From RGIG5579 sp045541915 (GTDB lineage: Bacteria; Bacillota; Clostridia; Oscillospirales; SIG627): a DNA stretch of 64,000 nt. The stretch covers positions 1 to 64,000 of the forward strand of contig JAZQJZ010000037.1 in the NCBI GenBank assembly GCA_045541915.1, in the 5' to 3' direction. A program made the translations under genes and the position numbers. The notes under the pieces are model-generated. The model worked only from the letters and a program-made list of their open reading frames with translations. It searched no databases and was not told the DNA's origin. Shown here one piece after another: positions 15,678-24,188 of this stretch (positions within the stretch are counted from its first letter, which is position 1; each line of letters opens with the position of its first letter).

Positions 15678-18338
15678 ATGAGAAAGAGAATTCTTGCTTT
15701 TGTGCTTACGCTGGCAATGTTGGTGCCGGGCTTGGCAGTGGTTTCTTCTGCTGTTCCGTATTCGCCCCCTGCCAATAACTGGAAACCGTTCAGCCAGGAG
15801 CACAACTATGTTTATGAGGTAACGAAAGGAAATGCCGCACCCAAGGCAGACGGCAAGATTACCGAAGCCGATGGCTACGGTGAACCCATCGCTACTTACG
15901 GTTTCCGCTATGTGACCACCGCTGACCGTTACGTATCGGAGCTGGATGACGGCATCGTTTACAAACTAAAGAACAACGGTGAATACTATGTGTATCCCAC
16001 TATGGATTCTCCGGATGAAATCTGGAATTCCATTGCTTCGTTGGAAACCGATAGCCCCTTTGGTCACATTATGACCTATTACAACCTGGCAACCAGCTTT
16101 TCTTCTACCTCCACGTACTACTATCACAATGATGTGACCACGAATTTCACCCGGGCATATCTTGTGAAGAAGGATACTTTCTCTGAATATACTGCTCTGT
16201 CTTCTGACGGTTATTTCGTTTTGAATAACGTTGTTCGCTTGAATGCCGGTGCACCCGTAGATTGGGAAACCAATTATATGGATTATTTCACCAAAATCGG
16301 CGGCGGTTATGCTCATGTTGAACCCACCAAGGACGGCACAGCACCTGAATTCGTAGCCAAAAAGTATTACTTTGGCGAAAAGATCGTGGTTGACCGCCTG
16401 TTCACCCGTAGCACCGGTAGCTCCAGCTCCATCGGTTCTCTTTCCAAATTGAAGCGCGACCGCGTGGTGCTTCCCGAAGAAGTGAAGCTTTACGCTCGCT
16501 ACGACGGAAATTATCTTTACTACGCTGTCGAAGTGGTAGAGCCGGATCACAAGAATGTTTATTACAACCTTCAGAGTTATTACAGCACTACTATGTCCAA
16601 CAATCCTTATGTTTTGTTGACCAACTTCGACTTTGCAAACTACTATCGCCGTCAGATCACCACGGGCGAAGCTCTTTCCTCTAACTATAACTCTTCTGTT
16701 AAAACATTCTTCAATGCGTCCAATACGCTGAAAACCGAATCTTACCCTTATATTCTGGCAAAATTCGGCAACCCCGATACGGTGAAGTACAACGAGCTTC
16801 ACGTTGCCAACCAGGATTACTGCGTACTTCATGATTCTAATCCTGCGGTAGGCCCCGATGTGGATGATTATGATGTCACCTCCAATGGCATTCGTGCTGA
16901 ACTCAGATCCGATACTTACGGAACCACCGTTTACGAATACAGACTTCCGTGGACTGTGATCAACGGTAAGTACAGCCCCGATGTATGTGACACTCCGGTT
17001 CCCGAAGTGTTTGCCATTGACCAGCGTATCCAGCTGGATAACAACGTGGGCAGAGATACCCACACCTTTAGCTTGAGCATTCCCCGTTACGCCTACAGTG
17101 TTCCCGGTTCTTATTCCAAAGCAGACTATATGCTTCGTTATCCCGATGCAGCCGGCTTGCTTGACAATCCCGAAACCTATGGAACCTACAATTTCTACTG
17201 GCGCAGCATTTCCAGTGCTACCCTTTGGAACGTGGAAAAGGTTACCTCCAGCTACAACAATCTTTCCAATGCAAAAGCGCTGACCTCTCCCGCACAGGTT
17301 CTTCCCATTTTCTTTACGGCCGGTCAGGAGCCCCGCGAGGGATATGTGCAGCCCAGCGTTTCTGGTGTTCAGCTTCGTGCTGATGTGAAGGACGCGCAGA
17401 AGATGAGAATCAAGATCGCAGTTCCCAATACAGAAAAAGAGATTGCTCAGATCGGTGTGATGGTAGCTCCTTCGGAAGTGGTTCGCAATATGCAGTTGAA
17501 ATTGGGTATTTCCTCCGTTGCTTACTATGCTTATGAAACCCCTGTTTTGTATGGCCTGGTAGACGGAAAGTGGGTGAATATGACCACTGACACCGATACC
17601 TATTTCAATGATGTGGCCGTTCCCAATGATTCCGATACCTACATCGCCTTCGACGAGCTTGGCGGTAAGCCGGACGGTATTTACACGGTTTACACCCTGC
17701 CGGCGGCCGATGTTTCCAAACCATATAAGACCAGCGAAGATGAAAACACCTACACGGTGGTGTTTGGCGGTGCCAATGGTGAGGGAATCTTCAATGATTT
17801 TGACGATTTCAATACCTGGTATACCCTCCGTCCTTACATTAAGTATACCGACGGTACTGTGACCTACGGTGAACACGAGTATAAGAGCCTTTACTATCTG
17901 GCTTGCTATTACATCCAGTCCATGTTAACGGACTACAATAATGCCGTAGTTGGTTCCGAAACCATCGCCAACCGTTACAATATGGATATGATGTATCTGA
18001 CCACCATCAAGGATTCTGATGGCAATGTTCTCACCGATGCTGAAGGCAACGATTTGTATGCGCCCGCGAGTGAAACTCCCAGCACCTATTCCCCCTTTGC
18101 CGGTGGCGGTGAATATTCCATCTATCATGCCGGACGCAGAGCTGAGGTGTTCCGTTGGTATGCCATCCGTACGGTCAGCCGTCAAAACAACAACGTGATT
18201 CTCCGTTACAACGAGTACGATAAATTCGATGCCAATACCAAGCATCTGATCAGTCAGTACGAGGATATGTTCGAGAATGTTTGGAACGTTGTGGTAACTG
18301 CGGAACAAAACCGTTACGTGACCGGCGTTGCAAAATAA
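15678..18338 (+). CDS. Secreted protein with CBM9-like / DOMON-type segment
   Basis: This 886-residue protein begins with a clear signal peptide (KRILAFVLTLAM...) with probable cleavage after SSA at about residue 26. APKADGKITEADGYGEP (about 51-67) and VKLYARYDGNYLYYAVEV (about 270-288) are the start and core strands of CBM9-like domains, which usually bind sugars. They are separated by a 200-residue insertion. The rest is rich in Tyr, Ser, Thr and Asn and has no catalytic motif I recognise. There is no sortase motif, dockerin or C-terminal anchor, so it is probably released or held by unknown contacts. It is a single-gene unit with its own promoter and terminators. Confidence 0.7.
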   Translation: MRKRILAFVLTLAMLVPGLAVVSSAVPYSPPANNWKPFSQEHNYVYEVTKGNAAPKADGKITEADGYGEPIATYGFRYVTTADRYVSELDDGIVYKLKNNGEYYVYPTMDSPDEIWNSIASLETDSPFGHIMTYYNLATSFSSTSTYYYHNDVTTNFTRAYLVKKDTFSEYTALSSDGYFVLNNVVRLNAGAPVDWETNYMDYFTKIGGGYAHVEPTKDGTAPEFVAKKYYFGEKIVVDRLFTRSTGSSSSIGSLSKLKRDRVVLPEEVKLYARYDGNYLYYAVEVVEPDHKNVYYNLQSYYSTTMSNNPYVLLTNFDFANYYRRQITTGEALSSNYNSSVKTFFNASNTLKTESYPYILAKFGNPDTVKYNELHVANQDYCVLHDSNPAVGPDVDDYDVTSNGIRAELRSDTYGTTVYEYRLPWTVINGKYSPDVCDTPVPEVFAIDQRIQLDNNVGRDTHTFSLSIPRYAYSVPGSYSKADYMLRYPDAAGLLDNPETYGTYNFYWRSISSATLWNVEKVTSSYNNLSNAKALTSPAQVLPIFFTAGQEPREGYVQPSVSGVQLRADVKDAQKMRIKIAVPNTEKEIAQIGVMVAPSEVVRNMQLKLGISSVAYYAYETPVLYGLVDGKWVNMTTDTDTYFNDVAVPNDSDTYIAFDELGGKPDGIYTVYTLPAADVSKPYKTSEDENTYTVVFGGANGEGIFNDFDDFNTWYTLRPYIKYTDGTVTYGEHEYKSLYYLACYYIQSMLTDYNNAVVGSETIANRYNMDMMYLTTIKDSDGNVLTDAEGNDLYAPASETPSTYSPFAGGGEYSIYHAGRRAEVFRWYAIRTVSRQNNNVILRYNEYDKFDANTKHLISQYEDMFENVWNVVVTAEQNRYVTGVAK

Positions 18339-18346
18339 ACAGAAAT

Positions 18347-18382
18347 AAAAGGAAGAAAGCAAAAGCTTTCTTCCTTTTTCTT
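18347..18382. terminator. Bidirectional terminator between secreted-protein gene and cadA
   Basis: GGAAGAAAGC pairs with GCTTTCTTCC around AAAA. T-rich tracts follow on both strands, so it can end the plus-strand gene and the minus-strand cadA transcript. Confidence 0.88.
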
Positions 18383-18384
18383 TT

Positions 18385-18413
18385 CCCCAAAGAGTAACTT
18401 TGGGGATTTTTTT
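18385..18413 (+). terminator. Second terminator hairpin before cadA end
   Basis: CCCCAAAG pairs with CTTTGGGG around AGTAA and is followed by ATTTTTTT. The U-tract exists only in the plus direction, so it backs up the first hairpin and shields cadA from antisense transcription. Confidence 0.75.
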
Positions 18414-20523
18414 ATGAATTCTCTCGAATGTGAAGGGCACGCGCCGCATTGAGAATGGCAATCAAGCATACGCCAACATCGGCGAAGATCGCAAGATAAA
18501 TGGGTACGCTTTCCTCTCCCAGAAAAATATTGGGGATGAGAACGCAAAGTTTAATGCCAATGGATAGGATAATGTTTTGCCACACGATCCTAAGGGTTTT
18601 CTTGGCAATGCGGATGGCCAAAGCAATCTTGGATGGTTTATCGTCAATCAGAACTACATCTGCTGCCTCGATGGCCGCATCGACACCAATTCCTCCCATT
18701 GCCACGCCAAGATCGGCTTTTGCCAAAACGGGAGTGTCATTCATACCGTCTCCTACGAAGATCACCGATCCGCTTTTGTTTTCCTTTTGTATTTGCTCCA
18801 GAACGGTCAATTTTTCTTGAGGGAGAAGAGAAGCGTGGATTTTTTGAATCCCGAGGGTATCGCCAACTGACTTGGCTACGCTCTCTTTGTCGCCAGAGAG
18901 TAAGCAAATTTTTTCTACACCTAAATCCTTAAGATCGGATATGGTTTTTTTGGCATCCGGTCGAAGCTCATCAGAGACTACAATGTGGCCTAAATATGCA
19001 CTTTCACTGGCCACGTGGACCACAGTGCCAAAATGATTGCATCTCTTGCAAGGAACAATGGAAATGCCCGCCTCCGCCATCAATTCTTCATTTCCAACGA
19101 AATAGTGCTTTCCGTCAATTTCAGCTTTCACGCCCTTTCCGGCCTCTTCCCGGATCAAACCGATGCGGCTTTGGTTGATCTCACCCCGGAACGCTTTTTT
19201 CAGAGAAAGGGAAATGGGATGATCGGAATAGTTTTCACAAGTTGCCGCCAGCTCTAAAAGCTGTTCCTCGCAAATGACCTCGGGATGAATGGCGGTTACC
19301 TCGAAGCTTCCTTTGGTCAGGGTTCCGGTTTTATCAAAGGCGCAGGCAGAAACATTAGAAAGCCGTTCCAGACAGTCAGCTCCTTTGATGAGTATGCCCT
19401 GTTTTCCGGCACAGCCAATGCCACCGAAAAAGGAAAGAGGAACCGAAATTACCAGTGCGCACGGGCACGAAATCACAAGACAGGTAATGGCTTTGTGGAT
19501 CCAGGAGAACCACTCTCCGCTGAAAAGGGGAGGGATCAGTGCCAAAAAGAGGGACAAAAAGACCACAATTGGTGTATAGTACCGGGCAAAGCGGGTGATG
19601 AATCGTTCTGCTTTGGATTGAGACTCGCCTTCGTTTTCAATCAAGCGGAGAATTTTGGAAACCGTACTCTCTTCAAAGGATTTTTCGGTGCGGACAGTAA
19701 GAACTCCGTTCATATTGATGCATCCGCTGATCACATTGTCTCCCGGCAGCACCTCTTTGGGGACACTCTCACCCGTCAGGGCGGCGGTGTCTAAAAAGCT
19801 GTTTCCGCTGATGATGGTACCGTCAAGGGGGATCTTTTCTCCGGGCTTGATTAGAATGAGACTCCCCACGGGCACATCCTCCGGCCGGCAAGGTTCTGTT
19901 TTGTTCTCCAGAATTAGATTGGTGCTGTCCGGTCGAATATCCATCAGCTCGCTGATGTTTTTCCGGCTTTTGGAAACAGCCAGGTCCTGGAGAAACTCGC
20001 CGGTTCGATAAAGGAGCATCACCATGACCCCTTCGCCTGCTTCTCCGATCACAAAAGCACCGATGGTTGCCAGAAACATCAAAAAATTCTCGTCAAACAG
20101 CCTTCCTCTGAAAAGTCCTAAAATTGCCTTTCGGAGAATGTTGTAGCCTGCAATAAGATAAGAGGGAAGAAAGGAAAAGATAGACCAAATGGTTCCCTCC
20201 CGGAAAAGCTCAAATTCTCCCAAAATCTTTGCGACGATAAATAGAAGGACTGCCAAAAGAATCTCTGTCAACTCATTTTTCTGTCCCTTTGACATTTTGT
20301 ATTTGTCTTCTAAAAACAAACCATCGGGTTCGATTTCAAGACACGCTTTTTCCACCTGGCGAAAAACTTCTTGAAAATGAGAATCTTCGGCCTCTAAGGT
20401 TAGTTTTTTGGAAAGAAAATTGATGCTGACAAATAAAGCTCCGGGCACCTTTTTTGCTCTTTTTTCCATTTCCATGGCGCAGTGGGCGCAGTCTAAATTT
20501 TCAATAATATACTGTTTTCTCAT
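18412..20523 (-). CDS. cadA: Zn/Cd/Pb-exporting P1B-type ATPase
   Basis: This 703-residue membrane pump exports divalent soft metals using ATP. The N-terminal heavy-metal-associated domain carries LDCAHC at residues 10-15. The transmembrane CPC motif (SCPCAL) and the phosphorylation site DKTGTLT follow, with GDGMND in the hinge. A Lys in the next-to-last helix (SIGIKLC) and an Asp in the last helix (FADVG) are the pair typical of the Zn/Cd/Pb subgroup rather than copper pumps. Its ATG overlaps the stop of the ArsR-type regulator gene (ATGA), so the two are translated together. Confidence 0.93.
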   Translation of the reverse strand: MRKQYIIENLDCAHCAMEMEKRAKKVPGALFVSINFLSKKLTLEAEDSHFQEVFRQVEKACLEIEPDGLFLEDKYKMSKGQKNELTEILLAVLLFIVAKILGEFELFREGTIWSIFSFLPSYLIAGYNILRKAILGLFRGRLFDENFLMFLATIGAFVIGEAGEGVMVMLLYRTGEFLQDLAVSKSRKNISELMDIRPDSTNLILENKTEPCRPEDVPVGSLILIKPGEKIPLDGTIISGNSFLDTAALTGESVPKEVLPGDNVISGCINMNGVLTVRTEKSFEESTVSKILRLIENEGESQSKAERFITRFARYYTPIVVFLSLFLALIPPLFSGEWFSWIHKAITCLVISCPCALVISVPLSFFGGIGCAGKQGILIKGADCLERLSNVSACAFDKTGTLTKGSFEVTAIHPEVICEEQLLELAATCENYSDHPISLSLKKAFRGEINQSRIGLIREEAGKGVKAEIDGKHYFVGNEELMAEAGISIVPCKRCNHFGTVVHVASESAYLGHIVVSDELRPDAKKTISDLKDLGVEKICLLSGDKESVAKSVGDTLGIQKIHASLLPQEKLTVLEQIQKENKSGSVIFVGDGMNDTPVLAKADLGVAMGGIGVDAAIEAADVVLIDDKPSKIALAIRIAKKTLRIVWQNIILSIGIKLCVLIPNIFLGEESVPIYLAIFADVGVCLIAILNAARALHIRENS

Positions 20524-20876
20524 TCCTTTATGTGCTCCAATCCGATTTTGATCATATCCTTTACGTGGTCATCTGCCAGGGCGTAAAAGAGTGTTTTTCC
20601 TTCCCGGCGAAAGGAAACCAATTCGCCGCTTTTCAATAGCTTTAATTGATGTGAGATCGCGGAAGTGGTCATATCCATCAAGGCAGCCAAATCTCCCACA
20701 CATAGCTCTCCCTCCGCCAAAAGAAACAGGATGCGAAGACGGGTCGTGTCTCCAAACATCTTAAAAAAGGAAGAAAGAGAAGAAAGATCCTTCTTTTCGG
20801 GAAGGCGGTTCGTTTTTTCTTTTGCCTCTTCGGTAGATAAGAAAAGAAACGGCGTGATTTGTTCCATTGAATTCAT
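20520..20876 (-). CDS. ArsR/SmtB family metal-sensing repressor
   Basis: This 118-residue winged-helix repressor should release DNA when it binds zinc or a similar ion. The recognition helix is TSAISHQLKLL. The C-terminal helix has D-x-H-x10-H-x2-E (DDH ... HIKE), the alpha-5 zinc site of SmtB/CzrA. The alpha-3 motif is ELCVGD, with one Cys instead of the CxC of cadmium/lead sensors, which points to zinc as the main signal. It is the first gene of the operon, with promoter and operator directly upstream. Confidence 0.92.
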   Translation of the reverse strand: MNSMEQITPFLFLSTEEAKEKTNRLPEKKDLSSLSSFFKMFGDTTRLRILFLLAEGELCVGDLAALMDMTTSAISHQLKLLKSGELVSFRREGKTLFYALADDHVKDMIKIGLEHIKE

Positions 20877-20889
20877 AATACACCTCGTA

Positions 20890-20903
20890 TGAACATTTGT
20901 TCA
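20890..20903. promoter_or_regulatory. Operator for the ArsR/SmtB repressor
   Basis: The perfect inverted repeat TGAACA-TT-TGTTCA has the sequence type bound by SmtB/CzrA family repressors. It begins 7 bases downstream of the -10 box, on the expected transcription start and just before the regulator gene, so autorepression is expected. Confidence 0.85.
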
Positions 20904-20909
20904 ATTGAT

Positions 20910-20938
20910 ATTATATTCAATGGAGTGCGTTTTGTCAA
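20910..20938 (-). promoter_or_regulatory. Promoter of the regulator-cadA operon
   Basis: On the minus strand a consensus TTGACA and TATAAT are separated by 17 bases. The -35 box touches the U-tract of the dacF terminator just upstream, so the two transcription units are packed end to end. Confidence 0.93.
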
Positions 20939-20967
20939 GAAAAAAGTCTTCACCTTTTGGTGAAGAC
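20937..20967 (-). terminator. Terminator after the D-Ala-D-Ala carboxypeptidase gene
   Basis: On the minus strand GTCTTCACC pairs with GGTGAAGAC around AAAA, followed by TTTTTTCTT. The tail runs into the -35 box of the metal operon promoter. Confidence 0.9.
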
Positions 20968-20975
20968 CGGAAGGG

Positions 20976-22154
20976 TTATTGTGCTGCGCCGCAGAAGAAA
21001 AGACGGATGATGTGCCGCAAAATATCGCTGTACTGTAAGGCAGGGATATCTTCCTTTGCAAACAAGGGAATCTCTCGGATGAGGTCAGACCCCTTTTTAT
21101 ATTGGATCTTGCCCACGGTTTGTCCCTGCTCCACCGGAGCGGTCAATTCCTCAGCCACGGTGATGTGAGCGGTCAGCCCGACGGAATCTCCCTTTGACAA
21201 AAGAAATCCCTTTTCTTGAGAATCGACTGTTACCTGGGTAGCTTTGCCACCCCAAACGCGAATGCTTGGGATTTCAAGTTTTTCCGGCTGGTAGAAGGCA
21301 TAATTTGCAAATCCGTGATCCAAAAGGGTTTTGGCGCACTGAAAACGGTCAGCGCTGGTATCTCCTGCCAAAACCACCGCGCAGAGCTTTAAGCCGTTAC
21401 GTTCTGCAGAAGCGGAAACGCAGTATTTTGCCTTTCCGGTGGAGCCGGTCTTCAGTCCTGTGGCGCCGGGATAGAAGCGAACCAGCTTGTTGGTATTGGA
21501 AAGACCGAAGGCACCGTTTCGAATGGTATCGATCCAAATTTTGGAGTAATCATAAATGGATTCGTAGGCCAGGAGCGCTTTTGACATCAGGGCCACGTCC
21601 CGTGCGGTGGAAAGATTGGTTTCTCCGTCGTCAAGGCCGGTAGGATTGAAGAAAATGGTGCCGGTCATTCCCAAAACGGAGGCTTTTTCATTCATTGCGG
21701 CTACAAAACCGTCTACACTTCCAGAGACCAATTCTGCCAAGGCAACCGCTCCGTCATTGGCACTGGACACAAAGACAGCCTTCAGTACATCATCCAGAGA
21801 AATTTCTTCTCCCGGTTCCAGAAATACCTGGCTTCCGCCCATGGAAGCGGCCAGCTCACTGATAGGGACATTTTCATCCTTGGAAATGGTGCCGGCCTCC
21901 AATGCTTCCATTACCAAAAGCAGAGTCATAATTTTGGTTACGCTGGCGATGGGTAGTCTTTCATCAGGATTTTTTTCATATAGGATTTCTCCGGTGGTTT
22001 GCTCGATAAGAACAGCGCTTTTGCAAGGCAAGTTCAGTTCAACAGGCGCTGCGGTGATCAAGGCGACATCATCCAGCGCCTGAACGGAAAGGGGACATAG
22101 TAGCATCAAAAAAGAGAGTAAAATGGAAAGGGCTCGAAAAACATTATGCTTCAT
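20976..22154 (-). CDS. dacF: D-alanyl-D-alanine carboxypeptidase (PBP5/DacF type)
   Basis: This 392-residue enzyme trims the terminal D-Ala of peptidoglycan stem peptides outside the cell. It has a signal peptide (to about residue 27). The three active-site motifs of the family are S71-V-T-K74, S131-A-N133 and K235-T-G237. The C-terminal PBP5-like beta domain (from about residue 290) ends in a hydrophobic/amphipathic segment (SDILRHIIRLFF) that could hold it on the membrane. AGGAGG lies 6 bases before the ATG. It is monocistronic. I could not settle on a promoter. Confidence 0.93.
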   Translation of the reverse strand: MKHNVFRALSILLSFLMLLCPLSVQALDDVALITAAPVELNLPCKSAVLIEQTTGEILYEKNPDERLPIASVTKIMTLLLVMEALEAGTISKDENVPISELAASMGGSQVFLEPGEEISLDDVLKAVFVSSANDGAVALAELVSGSVDGFVAAMNEKASVLGMTGTIFFNPTGLDDGETNLSTARDVALMSKALLAYESIYDYSKIWIDTIRNGAFGLSNTNKLVRFYPGATGLKTGSTGKAKYCVSASAERNGLKLCAVVLAGDTSADRFQCAKTLLDHGFANYAFYQPEKLEIPSIRVWGGKATQVTVDSQEKGFLLSKGDSVGLTAHITVAEELTAPVEQGQTVGKIQYKKGSDLIREIPLFAKEDIPALQYSDILRHIIRLFFCGAAQ

Positions 22155-22512
22155 CGGTTCATCCTCCTGTTTTACTTCTACTTTATGAAGAGAAAAGAGG
22201 AAATAGAACCGACTACAGTGAAACGAAATATATTCATAAAATGTGGAAAATATACAAAATGCTTGAAAAAGAACGGGATAACAAAAAATGAAGAAACGAC
22301 AATTTGGTGCATCTTTGCTTTCGTTTTTCGAATAAAATCAAGTCGATCAAGAAAAATATTGTTCCTTTTGCATAGAAAATCCGTTTGAATTCTGCGAATT
22401 TGAGTAAAATTGTAACAAAATGAAAAAATATCCAAAAATTGCTTGACGAATGGAAAAAACAGGAGTATGATATGGGTAAGCAATTCAATGAATTAAAAAA
22501 GGAGTTATGACA
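22155..22512. other. Intergenic region between divergent dacF and ABC transporter genes
   Basis: The 358 bases are strongly A+T-rich. They contain the ABC operon promoter at 22443-22471. I see no T-box, riboswitch or conserved open frame. Two loosely similar A-rich stretches (22238-22270 and 22417-22450, each ending GCTTGA) occur, but at this base composition that may be chance. A dacF promoter must lie here and was not identified. Confidence 0.6.
22443..22471 (+). promoter_or_regulatory. Promoter of the amino-acid ABC operon
   Basis: TTGACG (-35) and TATGAT (-10) are separated by 17 bases, about 40 bases before the start codon. Confidence 0.85.
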
Positions 22513-23331
22513 ATGAAAAAAACAATTGCTCTGATGCTTGCTTTGATTATGATCGTAAGCACTGCTCTGGTGTTCACTTCCTGTGGCGCAGAGGATGGAA
22601 AAGTTCTCTCTATGGCAACCAATGCTGCTTTCCCTCCCTATGAATATAAGGACGGCGAAGAATTCAAGGGCATTGACGTGGAACTGGCCGGTTTGATCGC
22701 TGACAAACTGGGCATGACCCTGAAGATCCACGATGTGGAATTCGGATCTATTATCACTGGCGTTAGCACCGGTAAGTACCTGATGGGTATGGCCGGTATG
22801 ACCGTTACCGACGAGCGTCTGGAAGAAGTAAACTTCTCCACTACTTATGCCACCGGTGTTCAGGTGGTAATTGTAAAGAAGGATAGCGGTTACACCTCTT
22901 TTGAAGATTTCTATACCGGTATGACTACCGTTGACGGCGAAGAAGTTCCTGCCGGTGTGAAGGAAGGAATCAAGATTGGTGTTCAGGAAAACACCACCGG
23001 TGATATCTACTCCTCCTCCGATCCTGCAGAATGGGGCTTCGGTAAGGACAATGTGATCCGTTACAAGACCGGCGCCGATGCTGTTCAGGCTTTGGAAAGC
23101 GGCAAGGTTTCCGCTGTGATCATCGATAACGAGCCTGCAAAGAACTTCGTTGCTGAAGCCGAAGGACTTGAGATCTTGGAAGGCGAGTATGCCAACGAGG
23201 ATTATGCCATTGCCATCAGCAAGGAAAATACCGAGCTTTTGGAAAAGATCAACAAGGCACTTGCTGAGCTGAAAGAGGAAGGCAAGATTGCAGAAGTGAT
23301 TGAAAAGTACATTCCCTCGCAGGAAAAATAA
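22513..23331 (+). CDS. Polar amino-acid ABC transporter, substrate-binding lipoprotein
   Basis: This 272-residue protein captures the ligand outside the membrane for the downstream permease and ATPase. The signal peptide ends in FTSC (Cys24 lipidated). The family 3 solute-binding signature is visible as ATNAAFPPYEY and FKGIDVELAGLIADKLG, and the usual IGVQENTTGD and ALESGKVSAVI follow. The start is placed at ATG 22513 because AAGGAG lies 8 bases before it; ATG 22507 is too close. The family covers Gln, Arg, Cys, His and others, and the exact ligand cannot be read. Confidence 0.9.
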   Translation: MKKTIALMLALIMIVSTALVFTSCGAEDGKVLSMATNAAFPPYEYKDGEEFKGIDVELAGLIADKLGMTLKIHDVEFGSIITGVSTGKYLMGMAGMTVTDERLEEVNFSTTYATGVQVVIVKKDSGYTSFEDFYTGMTTVDGEEVPAGVKEGIKIGVQENTTGDIYSSSDPAEWGFGKDNVIRYKTGADAVQALESGKVSAVIIDNEPAKNFVAEAEGLEILEGEYANEDYAIAISKENTELLEKINKALAELKEEGKIAEVIEKYIPSQEK

Positions 23332-23350
23332 AAAATATCGACCTATTTTG

Positions 23351-23380
23351 CAAACGGACAACCGAGAGGTTGCCCGTTTG
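23351..23380 (+). terminator. Intercistronic hairpin, possible partial terminator
   Basis: A 13-pair helix with one mismatch (CAAACGG.CAACC with GGTTG.CCGTTTG, GAGA loop) lies between the binding-protein and permease genes. The following T content is weak. Hairpins here often reduce or stabilise transcripts so that the binding protein is made in excess; that role is inferred. Confidence 0.6.
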
Positions 23381-23420
23381 TTTGCGGTTTTCACATTTTT
23401 GATTGGAAAGGTTAGATTGA

Positions 23421-24188
23421 ATGTCCGTATATCTTGCATCCATCAGCGGAGCGCTTTCCGCTTGGTGGTCTGATTTTTGTTTTGATTTTGAGCGCAACTT
23501 CATCCGGGAAGATCGCTGGAAGGCACTCCTTTCCGGTTTGGGCAGAACTATGTATATTACCTTTTTCGCGGTGCTTTTGGGCATTGCCATTGGTGTGGTG
23601 GTTGCGCTGATTCGTTCCACTTACGACAAAAATCGTGTGGAAATGAAGAAAAAGGGAGGCATTGCTTATGCGTTGCTCTCCATCTTCAACGGTATTTCTC
23701 ATTTGTATTTGACCGTGGTCCGCGGCACTCCTGTGGTGGTGCAGCTTTTGATTATGTATTTTATTGTATTTGCATCCTCCACCAACGGAACGATGGTAGC
23801 GGTTATCGCCTTCGGAATCAATTCCGGTGCTTATGTGGCGGAAATTTTCCGCGGAGGTATTCTCTCCATCGATCAGGGGCAATTTGAGGCGGGCAGAAGC
23901 CTTGGCTTTAATTATATGCAGACTATGATCTATGTGATCATTCCTCAAATGTTTAAAGTGGTGTTGCCTTCTCTCTGCAATGAATTCATTGTACTTTTGA
24001 AGGAAACGGCTGTGGCCGGCTATGTAGGAATCGAAGATTTGACCAAGGCGGGCGATCTGATTCGCGGTAGAACCTTCTCTGCGTTTTTGCCTTTGATCGG
24101 AGTTGCGCTGGTCTATCTTGTGATCGTTATGATCTTTACTCATTTGGTATCACGTCTGGAAAGGAGCTTGAGGAAAAATGAAAGATAA
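23421..24188 (+). CDS. Polar amino-acid ABC transporter, permease
   Basis: This 255-residue inner membrane protein has about five hydrophobic segments. The EAA loop that contacts the ATPase reads FEAGRSLGFNYMQTMIYVI followed by PQ. The N-terminal part before the first helix is amphipathic. GGAAAGG precedes the ATG. Its end overlaps the ATPase gene by 11 bases. It belongs to the HisM/GlnP family. Confidence 0.92.
   Translation: MSVYLASISGALSAWWSDFCFDFERNFIREDRWKALLSGLGRTMYITFFAVLLGIAIGVVVALIRSTYDKNRVEMKKKGGIAYALLSIFNGISHLYLTVVRGTPVVVQLLIMYFIVFASSTNGTMVAVIAFGINSGAYVAEIFRGGILSIDQGQFEAGRSLGFNYMQTMIYVIIPQMFKVVLPSLCNEFIVLLKETAVAGYVGIEDLTKAGDLIRGRTFSAFLPLIGVALVYLVIVMIFTHLVSRLERSLRKNER

Noticed and set aside
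15966..17876. 636-codon open frame opposite the secreted protein gene
   Set aside because: The plus-strand gene has signal peptide, promoter and terminators; the minus frame has none and looks like a codon-bias shadow.
22155..22512. Possible T-box or amino-acid riboswitch before the ABC operon
   Set aside because: No T-box sequence or stable conserved stems are visible; only A+T-rich DNA and a normal promoter.
22234..23439. 401-codon minus frame running across the ABC binding-protein gene and its upstream region
   Set aside because: It overlaps a clear lipoprotein gene antisense and its Phe/Lys/Ile-rich end comes from A+T-rich intergenic DNA.
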